From Dimargaris cristalligena (Eukaryota; Kickxellomycota; Dimargaritomycetes; Dimargaritales; Dimargaritaceae), in assembly GCA_027576995.1 (NCBI GenBank), contig JANBQC010000168.1, positions 1 to 48,573 of the forward strand: a stretch of DNA of 48,573 nt. The letters are read 5' to 3'. The translations under genes were made by a program, and so were the position numbers. Under the pieces are notes generated by a model. It made no database searches. It saw only the letters and a program-made list of their open reading frames with translations, and had not been told where the DNA came from. Shown here in pieces: positions 34,028 through 47,400 of the stretch; within the stretch, counting starts at the first letter, position 1, and each line of letters starts with the position of its first letter.

Positions 34028-35110
34028 GGGGTGGAGAGGTAATGAAAGGGGGAAGGGGTACCAGGTGAAGGTGAAGATGATAGTTGGTCTAAGCAATGAA
34101 TGGATGTATCAAACGGTAAATGGATTAAATAACCGGCGAAGGATAGGGGTGGGGGGCAAGCGTCAAAAAAGGGTGGTAGGGTCGTTAACAAATCATGAAA
34201 TAGTCGCCCTAGATGCGCGGGGAGATGACGGAGCGGGATAAAATGCTAGGCCACAGGGGAAGAAGAAACAGCTGTGCGTACGGATGATAAAAGTAACTAA
34301 CGTGAAGCCATCAAGGAACCAGGAAGTTGAGTTTGGGGGCGGAGGGGTTAGCATATATATATATGCTTGTGTGTATGTATATGCTCCCCAGTCTGTGTAT
34401 GCACCCGTCCGTTGAGCGATGGCCGTACTGTACCTGTATGCATGTATGCCTGTGTGTGAAAAAGACGGTGAAATGGACTCTTTCATTCTCCTCCCCCCAC
34501 TGCCTTGGTGGTACACGAAGGTAGGCTAAGAATAGGATCGGCCCTCCAGTTAACAACAACTTTAGAGGGGTGGAGTTCAGAGTATGTCCTTATCCCCTTG
34601 GAGTCCGCCGAACTATCCCAGTGCCAAGCCGAGGAGACGAAAGGACGGGGGAGAGAGAGGGACTGAGGAGAAGCTCGTCAGTTCGCTTCACGACCAACGG
34701 CAGGGGGGCTGTGCTATTCAACTATGCTAATGCTCTGTATATGCGCGGAATGAACGCCGCAGTGAATAGGCAGTGGTGGTGGTCACTGAAAAAGCTGCAC
34801 ATGAAAGTAAACTGCCCCCCTCTTTCTGTAACTTCCCCGTCCTTTCTTCTCCTTGGCTTATTCCGTTTTCGAGCAGCCCGCCGCCTAGCGATAGACCCAT
34901 TCTAATACTACTGGCCGACGGACTATCTTCTCAGATATTCGACTGTGAATGGGGGTGGTTGAAGTGTGACCAAATGGCCGTTTCCGAATGTCTTCTGGGA
35001 TTCTCGGCAGGCAAGGATACGCTCGCATGCTATTCGCCCAAATACAGATGTAGCGTTTCCAGTCAACGAGCCCATGCCGCGCCATCAGAACCATTTCGCT
35101 CCAAGGATTA
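34028..35110. other. promoter side of the GPI protein; no gene
   Basis: A (TA)n tract lies at 34353-34364, followed by a run of TGTATG-like words (34368-34450). A 112-codon frame at 34773-35111 has no recognisable content. Confidence 0.4.
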
Positions 35111-38100
35111 GCTAGGTATCATCTCCCAATTGAAAATAAGGCCCAGAGGGTCTATCCCCCTCCATACTCTACTTGGCCTGAGACCAGCGCGTTTTTAAGA
35201 CAGCTCTTCAGATATACATACATATGGCGCTAACCTACCGCAACCGCGCGCTCTTCACTGGCTGAGCCTGTGGCTGCATGAGCTAGTTCGACAGGAAGCG
35301 GGGGAGTAGCGCTGAACCACACAGAGTAACCTGTCCATACCCTCATTCAGTCGGCCCACTCACCAAACCACCCTGCTAATGCCTATTGTCCCCTGTATCG
35401 CCGGTGAAGCAGGCATCAGGGTTACAAGCGGGGCCAGGTGGGGTTGATTAGGCTGGCCAGTTAGGCGAGACGGGCCCGCGGAGCGACAGTCGGGATTATG
35501 CTGATTCGAACTGGCCCCAGGAAAGTGCCAAATCCAATGGTGTGGCAGGGGTGCTGATCATTATCCCCTGTAATTCCAATGGCTGGAACAAGTCTCTCAT
35601 TATTGTGATTGCCGAGGCTTTTTAGCTTCCATAAACGTCAATTTCGTTTCTTGACGATTGCCAGTTTCTACATGCGGTAATGTGGGGCTGGCCAGGTGCC
35701 TTGGGTGTATATCGTGGAGGTTGTTTTTCTTACCAACTGAACTGCCCAAGGCTCGGATATCCGACACTAGCGTGCACTTTTAGGTTTGTCCTATTTTAGT
35801 AGGGCTGGTAGAGGGGTTTCGGAATTCGAGAATGGCGGCTATTTATATACGCAGGTCTTGGCAAATTTCTTCGCCCAGGGCCGATTATAATAGGGAACTT
35901 AGTGGCTGTTGAGCACGTTTCCGTGTAATTGGAGGCTATTTTTCATTTTTACGAAGCTGTGGTGCACGTACCGGAACACCCCTATTCGCAAGGAACCATG
36001 TGGACTGCCAGGGTATAGAGTAACTTCATAGTCCCTATCACTCCCTTGAGCATGGTGCGCGGTCGGTGATCCTTCTCAGTTGACGAGGTACGAATATACA
36101 GTCTCACATAAGGACAAGATAGTCCTCCTGCCTCAGAAACGAAATTCGACTGAGACCCCCCCCCCACCGGATATTGCTAACTTTCTAATTTTGGTCTCCG
36201 TACACACCATTTGTTTTGTTTATCTGACTAGTCCACGGTTACATTCTAAACTCGCTACCCCAACACCTTAGTATCTCTCACCATATCCGCTTTAGCAGTT
36301 TTAGCCAACTCCGTCTTCCTCTGATATCCGCTGCCCTCACATCCTACCCTGCCTTGCCAGCGCCACTACTTGACTATGTAAGTCAACCTTTTTATCGTTC
36401 TTGTATACAGTAAAGGTCCGTGCTCCCTACGGTATAAGGCGTATTGTAAATAGTAGTGCTACATGCTAACACTATCGTGTAAAAGGGAAGGAAACAACCA
36501 GAGGCCGGTTAGTACCTCTGGATGGCTAGTTGTATTGCATACTATAGTTTACTGGGCAGATTTTTAAAGAATTTGAATGGCCGGATCAAGTGTAGATCAA
36601 TACACAAATATACTGGGGCAGAAAAATGATAATAGAGTCTACCCCGAGGCCTATTTTGAGCAAGAAGCACTGTCGCAGCTCATTTCAACTTACCCCCCCC
36701 CACCACATTAATTTGCTACCATATCCACTAATGTACACTGGCTCCATAGGCCCATCCTTTTAGAATCCCTGCATCTAATCTCCCAGAGGCCTTTCTCCGC
36801 TCGTTAAGGTTTGTTCAATATTCAAACGAATGGATCCCCTATGTTGTCTCCCGAAACAGACATCCCTCCGATTACTTAAGACCAGACACGGAATATTCCC
36901 GTCAGTTTCCTCTAAGACAATCCGATACTCCTCCACCTCCACCATCCTTCGGTCCCCTCGAGTGCCTCCCTAGTCTGCCGCACCAGGGCCAGGCTAAGCC
37001 TCCCCAATATCCGAAGCGCTCCCAATCCTCAGAGTGCTAGACTACTTAAACCGGTCTGAGGGCAGGTATGGCCATCACTGCCTCTACGGGACGTGGCCAC
37101 GCCCCAGTATCTGCTCCATCTAAATACAGCGCATTGAAAAGTGTCCCTAAACCTTTTACTCGGCCCACATTTCCTAGTGCCATGTCGCATTATTTGTCCC
37201 CTTCCCCGGGTAAGAACAGAATCAACTATGGGGGTGATTTCTTGGAGACGCCAGTTTGCCGAGTCTGCATACGCCAATAGCGAATTACTGGCATCCCCCT
37301 ACTTCGTTAAGTTTAGTATACTGTACTTATAGTTAGAGGGGCCATATCCAATCGCATATTACTTACCGTGTTGGTTTCCACAACTCCGATAAACTCTCTT
37401 ACCTCATAGATTAGCCCAACCGCTGGTTTACAGCCCTAGCATAAATAAGCAATACATCATCATGACTTTGCCTTTGGTGAATTGTAGTCCCTCGCCTGAC
37501 CAGGGAGTCCGACCAATATCCATTCAAGTAGGTTGGGTGATATTTTTAGACTAATAACCAACCTGGCGGGTAAGGGTACTGGCCGTTTATTCATCCGGAT
37601 GGGGATGTGGAATTGGATCAGTGCTGCCCCGTGGTGAGCAGCGCGGGCTGGCTTGGAAGTTGGGTGTGTCACAGTTTGTGTTACTCGGCATACTTTGGGC
37701 CCAAGGATACCATAAAAACTACTACATACCATTATTTTGGGCCAGCCGAATCCTCAAGGACTATAGAGTCCAAAGCCGATGCGCTGTCAGCTAGGTTTTG
37801 AGTCGGCCCTAACTCATTTTACCAATGCAATCGCAGTGCTATACTCAGTCCAATTCGGTAGCGGAAATCGACCCCCAGCTAACTAGCGAAGCTCGAAAAT
37901 GGGACCCCGGACTCAGTGTTGCTTTTTATTATCCCCGCTCACGACTATATTTCCGATAATAGCGGCCAAGACTCGATAGAGGCTATAGGGCGGGCGGGAG
38001 GTGCCCCACCGGCAAAATCGGCCAAAGTAGCCCTATATTAACTACTCATAATAATAGTCAGGACCCTGCTGGATTACCAATTCGACCATAGCGGGCTCGT

Positions 38101-41100
38101 GCAATATGGATCCACTGGAGGTGCATGGGTCATGCGGTACATTAATGATTACGCCGAGCCCGATGTAATGTAACGACTTTATGATAGCGCTTATTTCGTC
38201 GATTGAGTCGAGTTGGCTAAGAGTTACAGCATGTTCAGTATCCAGGTATAAAGAAACATACTAAGTAACCATTGCAAATTGGTTATAGTATCCGGAAGTC
38301 CCAGCCACCTCGGGCGGAGTACAGGTTCGTCACAATCAGGAAGCTATATCATACGCGTGCCTAGATTGGGATTAGACCAAATATGCGTTTCCGCCCGAAG
38401 CTACGTGTATCTCAGGCCATTTATAGGGAACAAAGCGTCGAATTTATTAACCCGACTTCGATCCATCTTAAAAATCAAAATCAATAATAACAATCCCGGT
38501 ACTAACTCCGCCGAGCTATCGGCCACCAAGGCATTTGATAAAAATACGATGGCTAATTTTTGCTATAAATTCTAGGGTTTGTCAGGTTAGAGTTGTTATA
38601 CGGAACCAGCTTATAGTAGCCGATTTAGGACCAGATATATGTAAATTATTGATGTCATACTCTAGACGCCTCATATAAGATCCAATTTGTCCATGGCCAT
38701 AGTCTGATTATTATAGTCCCTGGGATTGGGGTGTGGTGGCTGGTACGATATGGACGACATTCGGAACAGCAGTATAAGATTTTAAATGGTATGCGTAAGG
38801 TAAAATAGGCGGAAGATTCAATTTTTACCAGCAGTACTTACCACATCCAGGGGATTTTTCGTTATACCGCCTGCTGGACTTCTCCCATATTGATTAGCCA
38901 GCAAAATGATAGATATATTTAATCTAGCACACTATAGGGACCAGTAAGAGTCTCACACTGGGAAGGGGTCAGTAACAGGTCATTGCTGGCGTGCAGGGCT
39001 ATAGAACCAGGGCAGACCTCGCAGATCGGAAAATTGGGGGAACCAGATACAGAAAAACATAATCTAAAAAAATCTATAAATAAATAAATGGAGGGTGAGA
39101 GTGGGTGTCTAATGCCTGTCCTCTTGTAAATGGGGTAATCCCGGGCATTAGTATTCCGGTAGACTATTGTAACTAAGTCCTTAACAAGCAGTACTAGGAA
39201 TTGAATCTTCAAGTGCTTAAGTGGGTCGTCCAAAGATTGATAGACTTGCTTAGTCCCTTGGGAATACAAAACCTTCTGTTCCATGGCCAGCATGTAAATA
39301 GCATCTATATTGATTAATACAGGTGATATTTCTTGAACCATTGGGTTTTTAGATCCAATTAACATCATAATGTTGGATTATTTAATTGTAATAACACCAT
39401 GTTTAGGTTATTTTGATGGCGGCATTCATTTGGTCGAAATTTATGTAATAATTATTGTTAAAAGGTCTAGTCACCAGTTTACCGTACATTCCTAGTTAGG
39501 TTTTTTAAAGTCTAGATGTTAATAATATTTATCAGTATAATTTCGAGATTGTATAATTATTTTGGTAACTACTACGATTCCCAAATCTTAGCGTTGTTAT
39601 ACTTCTCCCATACACCGGTACATCCAACTTGGAAACAGCTAGAAGGAGCGCTTAGAGAGAATGTCGGCTGGCTTAATCTAGAATCATCTGGACACCCACT
39701 CTACACGAACCTGACTACCCCGTTGTAATCTGGAGACACCCTCCTATGTATCTTGATTTCGAGAAAGAGGCATTATGGTCTAATTGACAAATGAAGCTGG
39801 TATCCAGCAAGTCCGCACTATGGGTTGCGAAAAAATCCGATCAAATACAACTTTAAAGTATAGAAAGGGTCTGATTCTATTTCTCTTAGAAATATCGCTG
39901 CCACTATTCCCCAGGGCCCCAACTGGGAAACACGGTTTCTGAATAAATATTAGGTAAGTGGTCCAATCTAAAAAAAATAATGATGAACTGCCCAAGGAAA
40001 TATCACCCCTTAGCGCTAAATTCACTATTGGACACAACATAATAATTGGAGGGAATTAAACTTAAGCCTTTGCTGAATTTCTAGAGAACAGGATGAAGTT
40101 GTACAAATCAGTATATTTATAGATGATTGATCCAGACGGTAGGCGGGTTCACGGTATTTCTACCCGGAACGACAGAGGATTGCGGATATTGAATTGATTG
40201 CATAGTTAGTCAAATGTCTAATTCTAAGACGGTAGAGGCTCGATTCGTATAGGTGCAACTGGGATTTTGAAAGGCGGACTGTAAAGTTAGAATGCGCATT
40301 TTCTGCGGAGCGCGGATTGCCGAAGAGGTGGGCGAAATCTATAGTTTAGGTTAAACAAGGCTTTGTCGTATTTTCCCGAGATTTAATATATACAGTAATT
40401 GGACTGGGTAATATGTAGCCATATTTTTTTAAACTAAGGTATAGTGTAATAGTCGATAAAAATCTGCGTAAGACTAGTGTGTTCCTGGCAATGTACATAA
40501 TGTTCGTTGCTGATGGCATGTAATATATCCCAGCATAAATAAAAAGGATCCTACATGTCAGCGATGGGGTGGCGTGGTTGTGGAAGCAGCCCAGTCGCAA
40601 CCCCCAATGATTATCAGCCAAATACAGTGCTCTCAGAGAAGTCCCTTGGATCACAAATGTATAGGGACTTACCATGGGGATATCGGGGGATGTGCAAGCT
40701 TAATGGGGCAACCGCTTGTAGTTGGGAGTGTATTTTAATTTGAGAGAATCCCCCGTAAATGAAGTACCATTATACTAGTTGAGAAGAGTCAGTGCTGAAG
40801 TGGAGGTGCCATTGTAAATATAATCGCTGGAAAAGGGGGGAAGAGGCAGTATGGTCAATATGTTTTGGGGCAGTACACTATCCAATACTTCAGTGTGGGT
40901 ATTCTGTCTTGTCAAGCCCGCTTTAAGCAGTCCAAAATAAATGATCAGCAATGGAAAAAGCCTGGTCTCTAAAAAGACGGCACATTATTAATAGGAATCG
41001 AATAATATCCGAAGGAGCAGCAACAGAAAAGGTGTTGGTGATGTAACAACTACTTTCGGCAACATCCGTTCTTGTAATGCCGCATCTATGGATTGGCGGA

Positions 41101-43483
41101 GCTCCTCTTGTCATTTACCAAGGTTAGCCAAGTTTGGATTCCAAGTTGAAGTGTATTTATAGACGGTAGAGATTTTTTTACATATCAATTAACCTGCCAA
41201 GGAGCAATAGTCCATATTATACCCCTTTCTGGTCATTTCCCAGGTTATTTTACGTATCCGGAGCGTATTGCACCAATACTAGCATGGGCCCTTTCGACTG
41301 TAATGTGCCGTAAGTGAGCCATTCGATTTTAATCAGTGTATTTTTTTGAAGATTAGCTCAAGCGCCAGGTCGGATGCCCGATTGCCTTTAATTATTAAAC
41401 CCAACAGTATAGGGGTGCTATAATGGGATGTGCAAGTAGACGGCGTGCACTTTTTTATTCATCGCGGCAAGACCCAATTAACCACTTCTTTTCTCCACAT
41501 GCTTCCTCCTATCTAGATTTGTAACAGTGATCATGTTCAGATAAAAATATAATTGCTGGCCAACTGGTGCCTCGAGGTCAAATAACACTTATTAGGAACG
41601 TCTCGATGTTTCTGTACGTCCAAACCTCGCGCCTTAAAAGCTGTGGTGGTTACTATGGCGCCAATCCCTACCTTATTGGCCTAATCCACTTGGTCAGGAG
41701 GTACCCACAGTGTACCTTATAGCAGTGGATCCTGGTATATGGAGCAATCCAAAAGTAGATTGATTTAGCCCTTTCCATTTGTAGAAATTGTTTGGTTGAA
41801 GTCTGTCTATTCCACTAAACTGGAGTTATTGGTCTGATCCACGTCGTACTGCTGAGGGTCTCTCTTGTATCTATGCTAAGTTCAGTGTGGACTAGATAGA
41901 TAGTCTACTGCCCCCAAGCTTCGAATGACCTATTTGGAGATCGACAACAACATGTGCCTGGATATATATATATATGTATATATATACTTATATATCTACA
42001 CCGGATAATCTCGAATATATAGTTAAGTGGTTATGTCGCCAATTATCCAAACTTAATTGTATGTCCGTTTTTGGTTAAATGATAATTACGACCAGAGGTA
42101 TTAATTAGTCCTATCCGCCTAGGGGGATGGGGTGACGGGTAAATGGGACCCCGCCGGCCCCCTAAGTTTTCTGATAGGATATTCAAATAGGCCTGGTCAA
42201 TGGGTCGCAGAAGAACTAGTCCTGCACTTACTATAAGTCAAATAATAGGACATGGCTCGGGGTGGTCTCAAGGCCAACTGTGAAATGGATCGCCACTACT
42301 CTAAAAGGGAGTTCGCCTCACTCAGGAACCAATGTTCTCAACGAGACAGGGTACCTTAGGAGATGCACTAAAGTGTAAACTCCTGGTGCCCTGTCGTGAA
42401 GAATCACCTCAAGGAATTATTCGATGCATATGATAGCGGACAATGTCGATCAGGACAGCTGGTCACCACTTGGGGACCTGTCACTACCCGGAACCGATGG
42501 GGAGCCCGAACTCACATCAGGGCAATCTGGAAGCGAGGAATTGAGAAGCTCCCCTAATTTCACTGTGCTTGTTGGATCAACTAGATATCTGCACTCTACC
42601 CCGATCCCATTAATCCTGAAGAGCCAAGAGTAGCACAGCCAATTCGCTAGTGAAACATACTGGTCCCTCGAAAGATATGCAGGGGGGGCGATGAAGCCCC
42701 AGGGGCGGGTAATCTCCCCTTTAGTCCTAGTCACCTGAGTGAAATTCAATCGTCGATGCTCTCCCCTAAAGTCCAAGTCGGATGATGAAAATATGAATAG
42801 ATCGCACCTAGCATTGAAATGATTGGATGGGAACTGGAGGGCCGTACAGGTGGATCCGGTCACTCCGCCATTGGCTCGCTCGGGTAGATTATCCTGTAGC
42901 TATATTTAGCAACACTCGAATACCCATATTCATGCTAATTAGCCGGCTAGCGAGGCATCAAAACCTTACGCCTCCCTATCCTCTTCACACTGGTAATGAC
43001 CGGGGTCAATCACGAATCCTTCCGTCATCAACCTGCCCCACTGCCGAGTGCAGCATAGGCAAGTGGCAACCCTTCTATCCCAGCGACAAATATTACCGGA
43101 TAAATAAATTAGGCATATTTACTATTTATGGTTAGAATACAGAGTTGGCGAGCCGAATGGTCATTATTTTTAAAGACTAGTGCGAGCGACATGGCTTACA
43201 TGATAGTACGGTGTTCCTAAATATTAATACCCGAGGCGGGATGAAAAGCGAAACGAATATACCGTTAAATAAGTACATCGACTGGCTAAAACATCAGGGG
43301 TGCCGGGCGGAGAGGATATGTCGTTGAGACGGTAAAAATTGCACTACATTGATTACGTGCATTTTTGATTAAATACAGGGCCAGGGATAGTTGGCGTGGG
43401 GGTGTGAAATGACAGGTATCCCTCTAATGCATTATTTAATGTTAAATAATACTGGGCAATTTTTGTGGCTACTTTCTTTGTGG
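35111..43483. other. 8.4-kb gene-free stretch
   Basis: No gene, RNA gene or recognisable transposon was found. The longest open frames (149 codons on the minus strand at 38919-39368; 137 codons on the minus strand at 42450-42863) lack family motifs. Base composition is moderate and sequence is high-complexity, with few microsatellites apart from a TATATA-rich patch at 41962-41995. No terminal repeats or target-site duplications were noticed by eye. Confidence 0.5.
41962..41995. repeat. imperfect (TA)n tract
   Basis: Interrupted ATATAT runs with TGTATA and CTTATA breaks. Confidence 0.75.
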
Positions 43484-44485
43484 CTATAGGGATAGAGAGG
43501 CAGTTCTTTCGTGTTCTGCACAGTGCTTGACAAGGGAGGCCACATTCTTGTATTTTTTACCGCAGGTCTCGCAGTTGTAAATCTTGACGTTATGGTTAGG
43601 AATACGCCAGGCCGGGGCATAGCTGATTGGGGGTGGCGTAACCTCCCGACGCTCACGCCGCGGTTTAGAGTCGCTCTGGCTTCGGGGGCGCTCCTTCTGA
43701 TGGCTGGGTGGTGAGTAGGCGGGTGTCTTGGTGGGGGTTTGCTTGGCCATTTGCGAGCACTTATCGGGTGTGAGGTTGAGTGCAAACTGGAACCGGGGTC
43801 TGTCTTTGGCTGGACGCCGGGGTCGAGGTGCCGTCGAAGGGGTTTCCGAGAGGCACCGTTTGCGCGACGGAAAGGCGGTGTTTTCTGGGACGGAGGTCGT
43901 GCTGCTCGTAAGGGAGGCGCTAATCTCGGGGGTCAAGCAGCGAATAGGCCGGTACCGGGGTTTAGCAATGGGCCGCGGTGGGAAGGACGGGGGCGGCGCT
44001 ACTACATTTACTGGTAAGACGGAGACACTGGGTGACATACTTAAGCGTCGGCAATCGAGGACACGACTTAGAGGCACAGCATTCGTATCCGACAAACGTC
44101 GGACAACACCCAGAGGCCGGCTACGGCCGCATTGGAAATCGCTCAATTCAGTAATCGAGGGCAGGCGTACGGGCAACCCCGCGGACATGCAATTAAACCT
44201 ATTTTCCGACTTTGGAAACAGCGAGTCTACCGGCGGCAACCGGGTGCTGTCGGTGGTGGTAAATGGGGGAGAACCGATAGTGGGCTGGTGGGCCCGCTTT
44301 CCAGTTTCCAGTTCCAGTAGCGACGGCAGACGCAGCTCCTTGGTTAGACCCATTCCGAATATCGGGCCGCCCAAGCTGAAGGGTATACTACCGTTGAGCG
44401 GATGGGGAAGCATGGGGTGTGGTGGGCGTTGGTCGGTCGGATGGGGCCTAGATGCGTGTAGTGAGTCAGACGCAGGAATAGACAT
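43484..44485 (-). CDS. single C2H2 zinc-finger protein with Pro/Ser-rich N terminus
   Basis: Intronless, 333 residues. The only folded element seen is a classical zinc finger at the C terminus, YNCETCGKKYKNVASLVKH then CAEH: Cys305, Cys308, His321, His325 (C-x2-C-x12-H-x3-H). The rest is disordered and rich in Pro, Ser, Arg. Three similar motifs occur near the N terminus: RLPSLLEL (52-59), RLPPVDSL (82-89) and RLPSITEL (107-114). Two RRLS sites (129-132, 146-149) fit the PKA consensus. It is probably a transcriptional regulator; one finger alone binds DNA weakly, so a partner or RNA/protein binding is possible. Third-codon positions are less GC-biased than in Fox2 or Lys1. The gene stands alone in a gene-poor arm. 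A 271-codon antisense frame overlaps it and is treated as a shadow. Confidence 0.72.
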   Translation of the reverse strand: MSIPASDSLHASRPHPTDQRPPHPMLPHPLNGSIPFSLGGPIFGMGLTKELRLPSLLELETGKRAHQPTIGSPPFTTTDSTRLPPVDSLFPKSENRFNCMSAGLPVRLPSITELSDFQCGRSRPLGVVRRLSDTNAVPLSRVLDCRRLSMSPSVSVLPVNVVAPPPSFPPRPIAKPRYRPIRCLTPEISASLTSSTTSVPENTAFPSRKRCLSETPSTAPRPRRPAKDRPRFQFALNLTPDKCSQMAKQTPTKTPAYSPPSHQKERPRSQSDSKPRRERREVTPPPISYAPAWRIPNHNVKIYNCETCGKKYKNVASLVKHCAEHERTASLSL

Positions 44486-47400
44486 GTTGGCTTTATGTCC
44501 GCTTGGAAACTTCGGGCTGTGTTATGCCTTGCCGACTAGATAAAATACGGGGATTCTGTAGATGAACAGGCCAGTGTCCGCAAAGGAAAACGAATAGGCG
44601 AATTGCTAGTCTCACGTCTATTGGTGAGAGTTCGATAGGGAGGATACAGAGCTCACAACAAGGAATAATAATAAATATGATATTGGAGGGACTATAGATG
44701 GTAAAATCAAAAACTATGAATAGGGAGCGACGAACCCACCTTTTATAAGGCGACCACCTTCAACCATCCCAAATTGGACAGCATAATTAAGCCTTACTAA
44801 AGGGCGGGTATTGGAAAGTAGTTTTTCCCTATTGCGATGCACCGGATTATGGGCGCTGGCGGTTGGGGCGTCGGGGAGTCACAGTGAAGCTCCACCTGGC
44901 CTATTATCCATGGAGAAGCTTCCCATTTACTCCTCTCCTACTGTTAAATGGATCTTTTAAATGAATCCGATGATCGTCCGCTTGGATTGGCACTGGCATC
45001 TCTTCGAGTATCAAAGGGAGCGTATCAGAGAAAGACCCCCTCCCCGTTGCCCCTTCCCATTTCCCCTTCCCTGCTTCACTCTCCGTCGCGGCTAGGCTCC
45101 ATAATAGCACCTGCCCTGGCACTGTTGAGGCTAGAGATAGGGTTAGGGTGGGATGGGGGGCCTTGTTGCCATTCCGCTCTTTGTGAGTGTATTTTTAGCG
45201 GGCAATTGCATTGGCGTCTCCGTAGTCACCCCCTCCCCTGTTTTATGGTTTAGTTAAACGGAGAGGCGGAAAATAAAAGAATGCCCCTTTTCTTAAAAAG
45301 TGTCTCTGGTTGGTGTATTAGCCGCTATATCGGGAAAACCGTTTTTCCTTCTATAGGGTAAATCAATAATGCCCGCGAGTATATGGGCCAACTGGCTATA
45401 TTACTAATTATACGTGGGGTGCGTCAAAGGAGCCCTCGACTGTAGGTCGCTGTGGTCACAAGGGTCTGCCCTTTGTGCTATACCCTTGTTCCCTGCCAGC
45501 TCCTAAAAAGGGTCTTTCATCTAAGCGTCTCTAAAGCTTGTCCTGGCATATTGCCAGCATCCATTAGATGTGGGTTTCGTACACTCTCAAACATAGCTAA
45601 CTCCAGCCTACCCTGTGGTCCACTGCTCCCATTCACCATTTCAATTTCATGGCCCGGACTCGTAAGTGTAATAGACCAGGGCTGGGTATGATTAAAATCG
45701 GCCAAGACTAAATAGCGCCCCCAGCAGCATTCGTTGGCGGTAACGGTATGCCGAAGCGGACGGCCAGGACTGGCATGTCTGCGATTAAAGGCGGATAAGG
45801 GCCAGTTAAAGACGGAGCGGTCATGTCTGTTAGGTTATAGAACCGGGTTTAGGTAAAATGGAATTCGGGGGTTGGCCACTTAAACTTAATGAACACCCAT
45901 TATTTGGTAGGATAAAAAGAAGGAATTCCTCAAGTAGAGCCTCAGTATTCCCCAGTACCATTGCCAAATGAACCCTATGCGAAATCGAATTACGCCAAGT
46001 CAGCCCATTATTAATATTATATGCCTATAAACTAACCTGCGAGGTAATACGAAGGGCATACCGCGGAGTGCACTTCGCCCCTCTGGACTTTCTCGTGGCG
46101 GACAGTCCAGGGTGGGTCATTCATTTAGTAATCGAACTTCGATTCATCGTGAAACTTTTTCATAAAAAGTGTAGGCTAATACACTTTGCCGTCGCAGAAT
46201 TACACCTCCCTAACATATATGGGCCCTTCGTCACCTAATTAGGCTTGGTACTGTCAATTAATATGGACCGGTCGGCATGAAAACCAACTAGGCCAAGATG
46301 GCGTCGAATTGATGGTATATCTGTCCTAATATCTTATTGGTCGATTTGATGCCCCAGGTTAAGTTATAGATCACTGCGTACGCGGGCTAAACAGTGGGTG
46401 CGGTTGTACAGTATAGCGGCCAAGGGTAGCAGGGTACTGCCATAGTTTAAGTCTATAATTCGCTTATACCATACACTCACTCGAATTCCGCTAAAAGAAC
46501 AGGGGCCTTACTCGAATGCCATTCAACCAAAGTCTGTTCCACTCAAGTCCAGACCATAGTCAAGCGGAAACGAAAGTGACAGCTCCACCGCCAAGTAGAG
46601 CCAATAAACTCATCAGTCAGCATCTCGGACGACTCTATCCGTCAGCCCAAACCCCGAATCTGCATCTCGCTTGCACTTATTTCGGGAAAAGGGCCACATG
46701 GCCTCTTTTCGCAAGGGAGCATGTCGGACTTGATGTATGGTTGGCCATCGGTGTACTGGATTGCCGAAATCTAGTGCTATTTCACAGAAATGCCTAAATG
46801 TAAAGAAAAAGTTGTGCCGCCTGCTTTATTCTGATTTATAGAATGAGTCGAAACTAATGTAAAAGGGAGGGAACCGCTAAGTCGACCACCGAGCTACGCG
46901 GTTTAGTTTTTAGGAAAGAGTTAACTAATAGCACCCCAGCGATTTATAGCCAGCAGTGTACTCTCATTAGGATAATGGGGCAATGTGGGTAAATCAATTT
47001 TCAACAGAAATAACTATGGATGTAATTCATTTTCTTTATTAATTCCTTCGAATAGTACTGTGAGCAAGTCTAGTGGTGTTACACAACCACCAAAATAAGG
47101 GATGGCGTATATACCAATCGGAGGATTCCTATTTCACAGCCTAGTTAGCCCCGTTTAATTCCGCTTAGTCGCTGTTCTAGTTTAAACCGATCCACTATTA
47201 CGGATTTTAATTTGCCCTCACCATCGTGTATCGCGATTAGCCTTTGGCTGCCCAATCAACTAAACCGCCAAGGCAATTGGTCACCATGGATCCATTATAA
47301 TGCCGCTGTTAATCCACTACAGCGCGAAAATGTAGGCAGTTCCATCTCTTCCTTTATTCCGCTTTAGATCCACCCACATTTACCGTGAGCAAATCGGAGC

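Noticed and set aside
35501..35600. TTCGAA-containing stretch that could be a tRNA T-arm on the minus strand
   Set aside because: No A-box, anticodon stem or acceptor pairing is present at the right spacing.
42450..42863. 137-codon minus-strand frame in the gene-poor arm
   Set aside because: No motif or convincing composition; length is within chance expectation for the amount of sequence.
43728..44543. 271-codon plus-strand frame over the C2H2 gene
   Set aside because: Composition is Arg/Gly-rich without motifs, while the opposite strand encodes an intact zinc finger.
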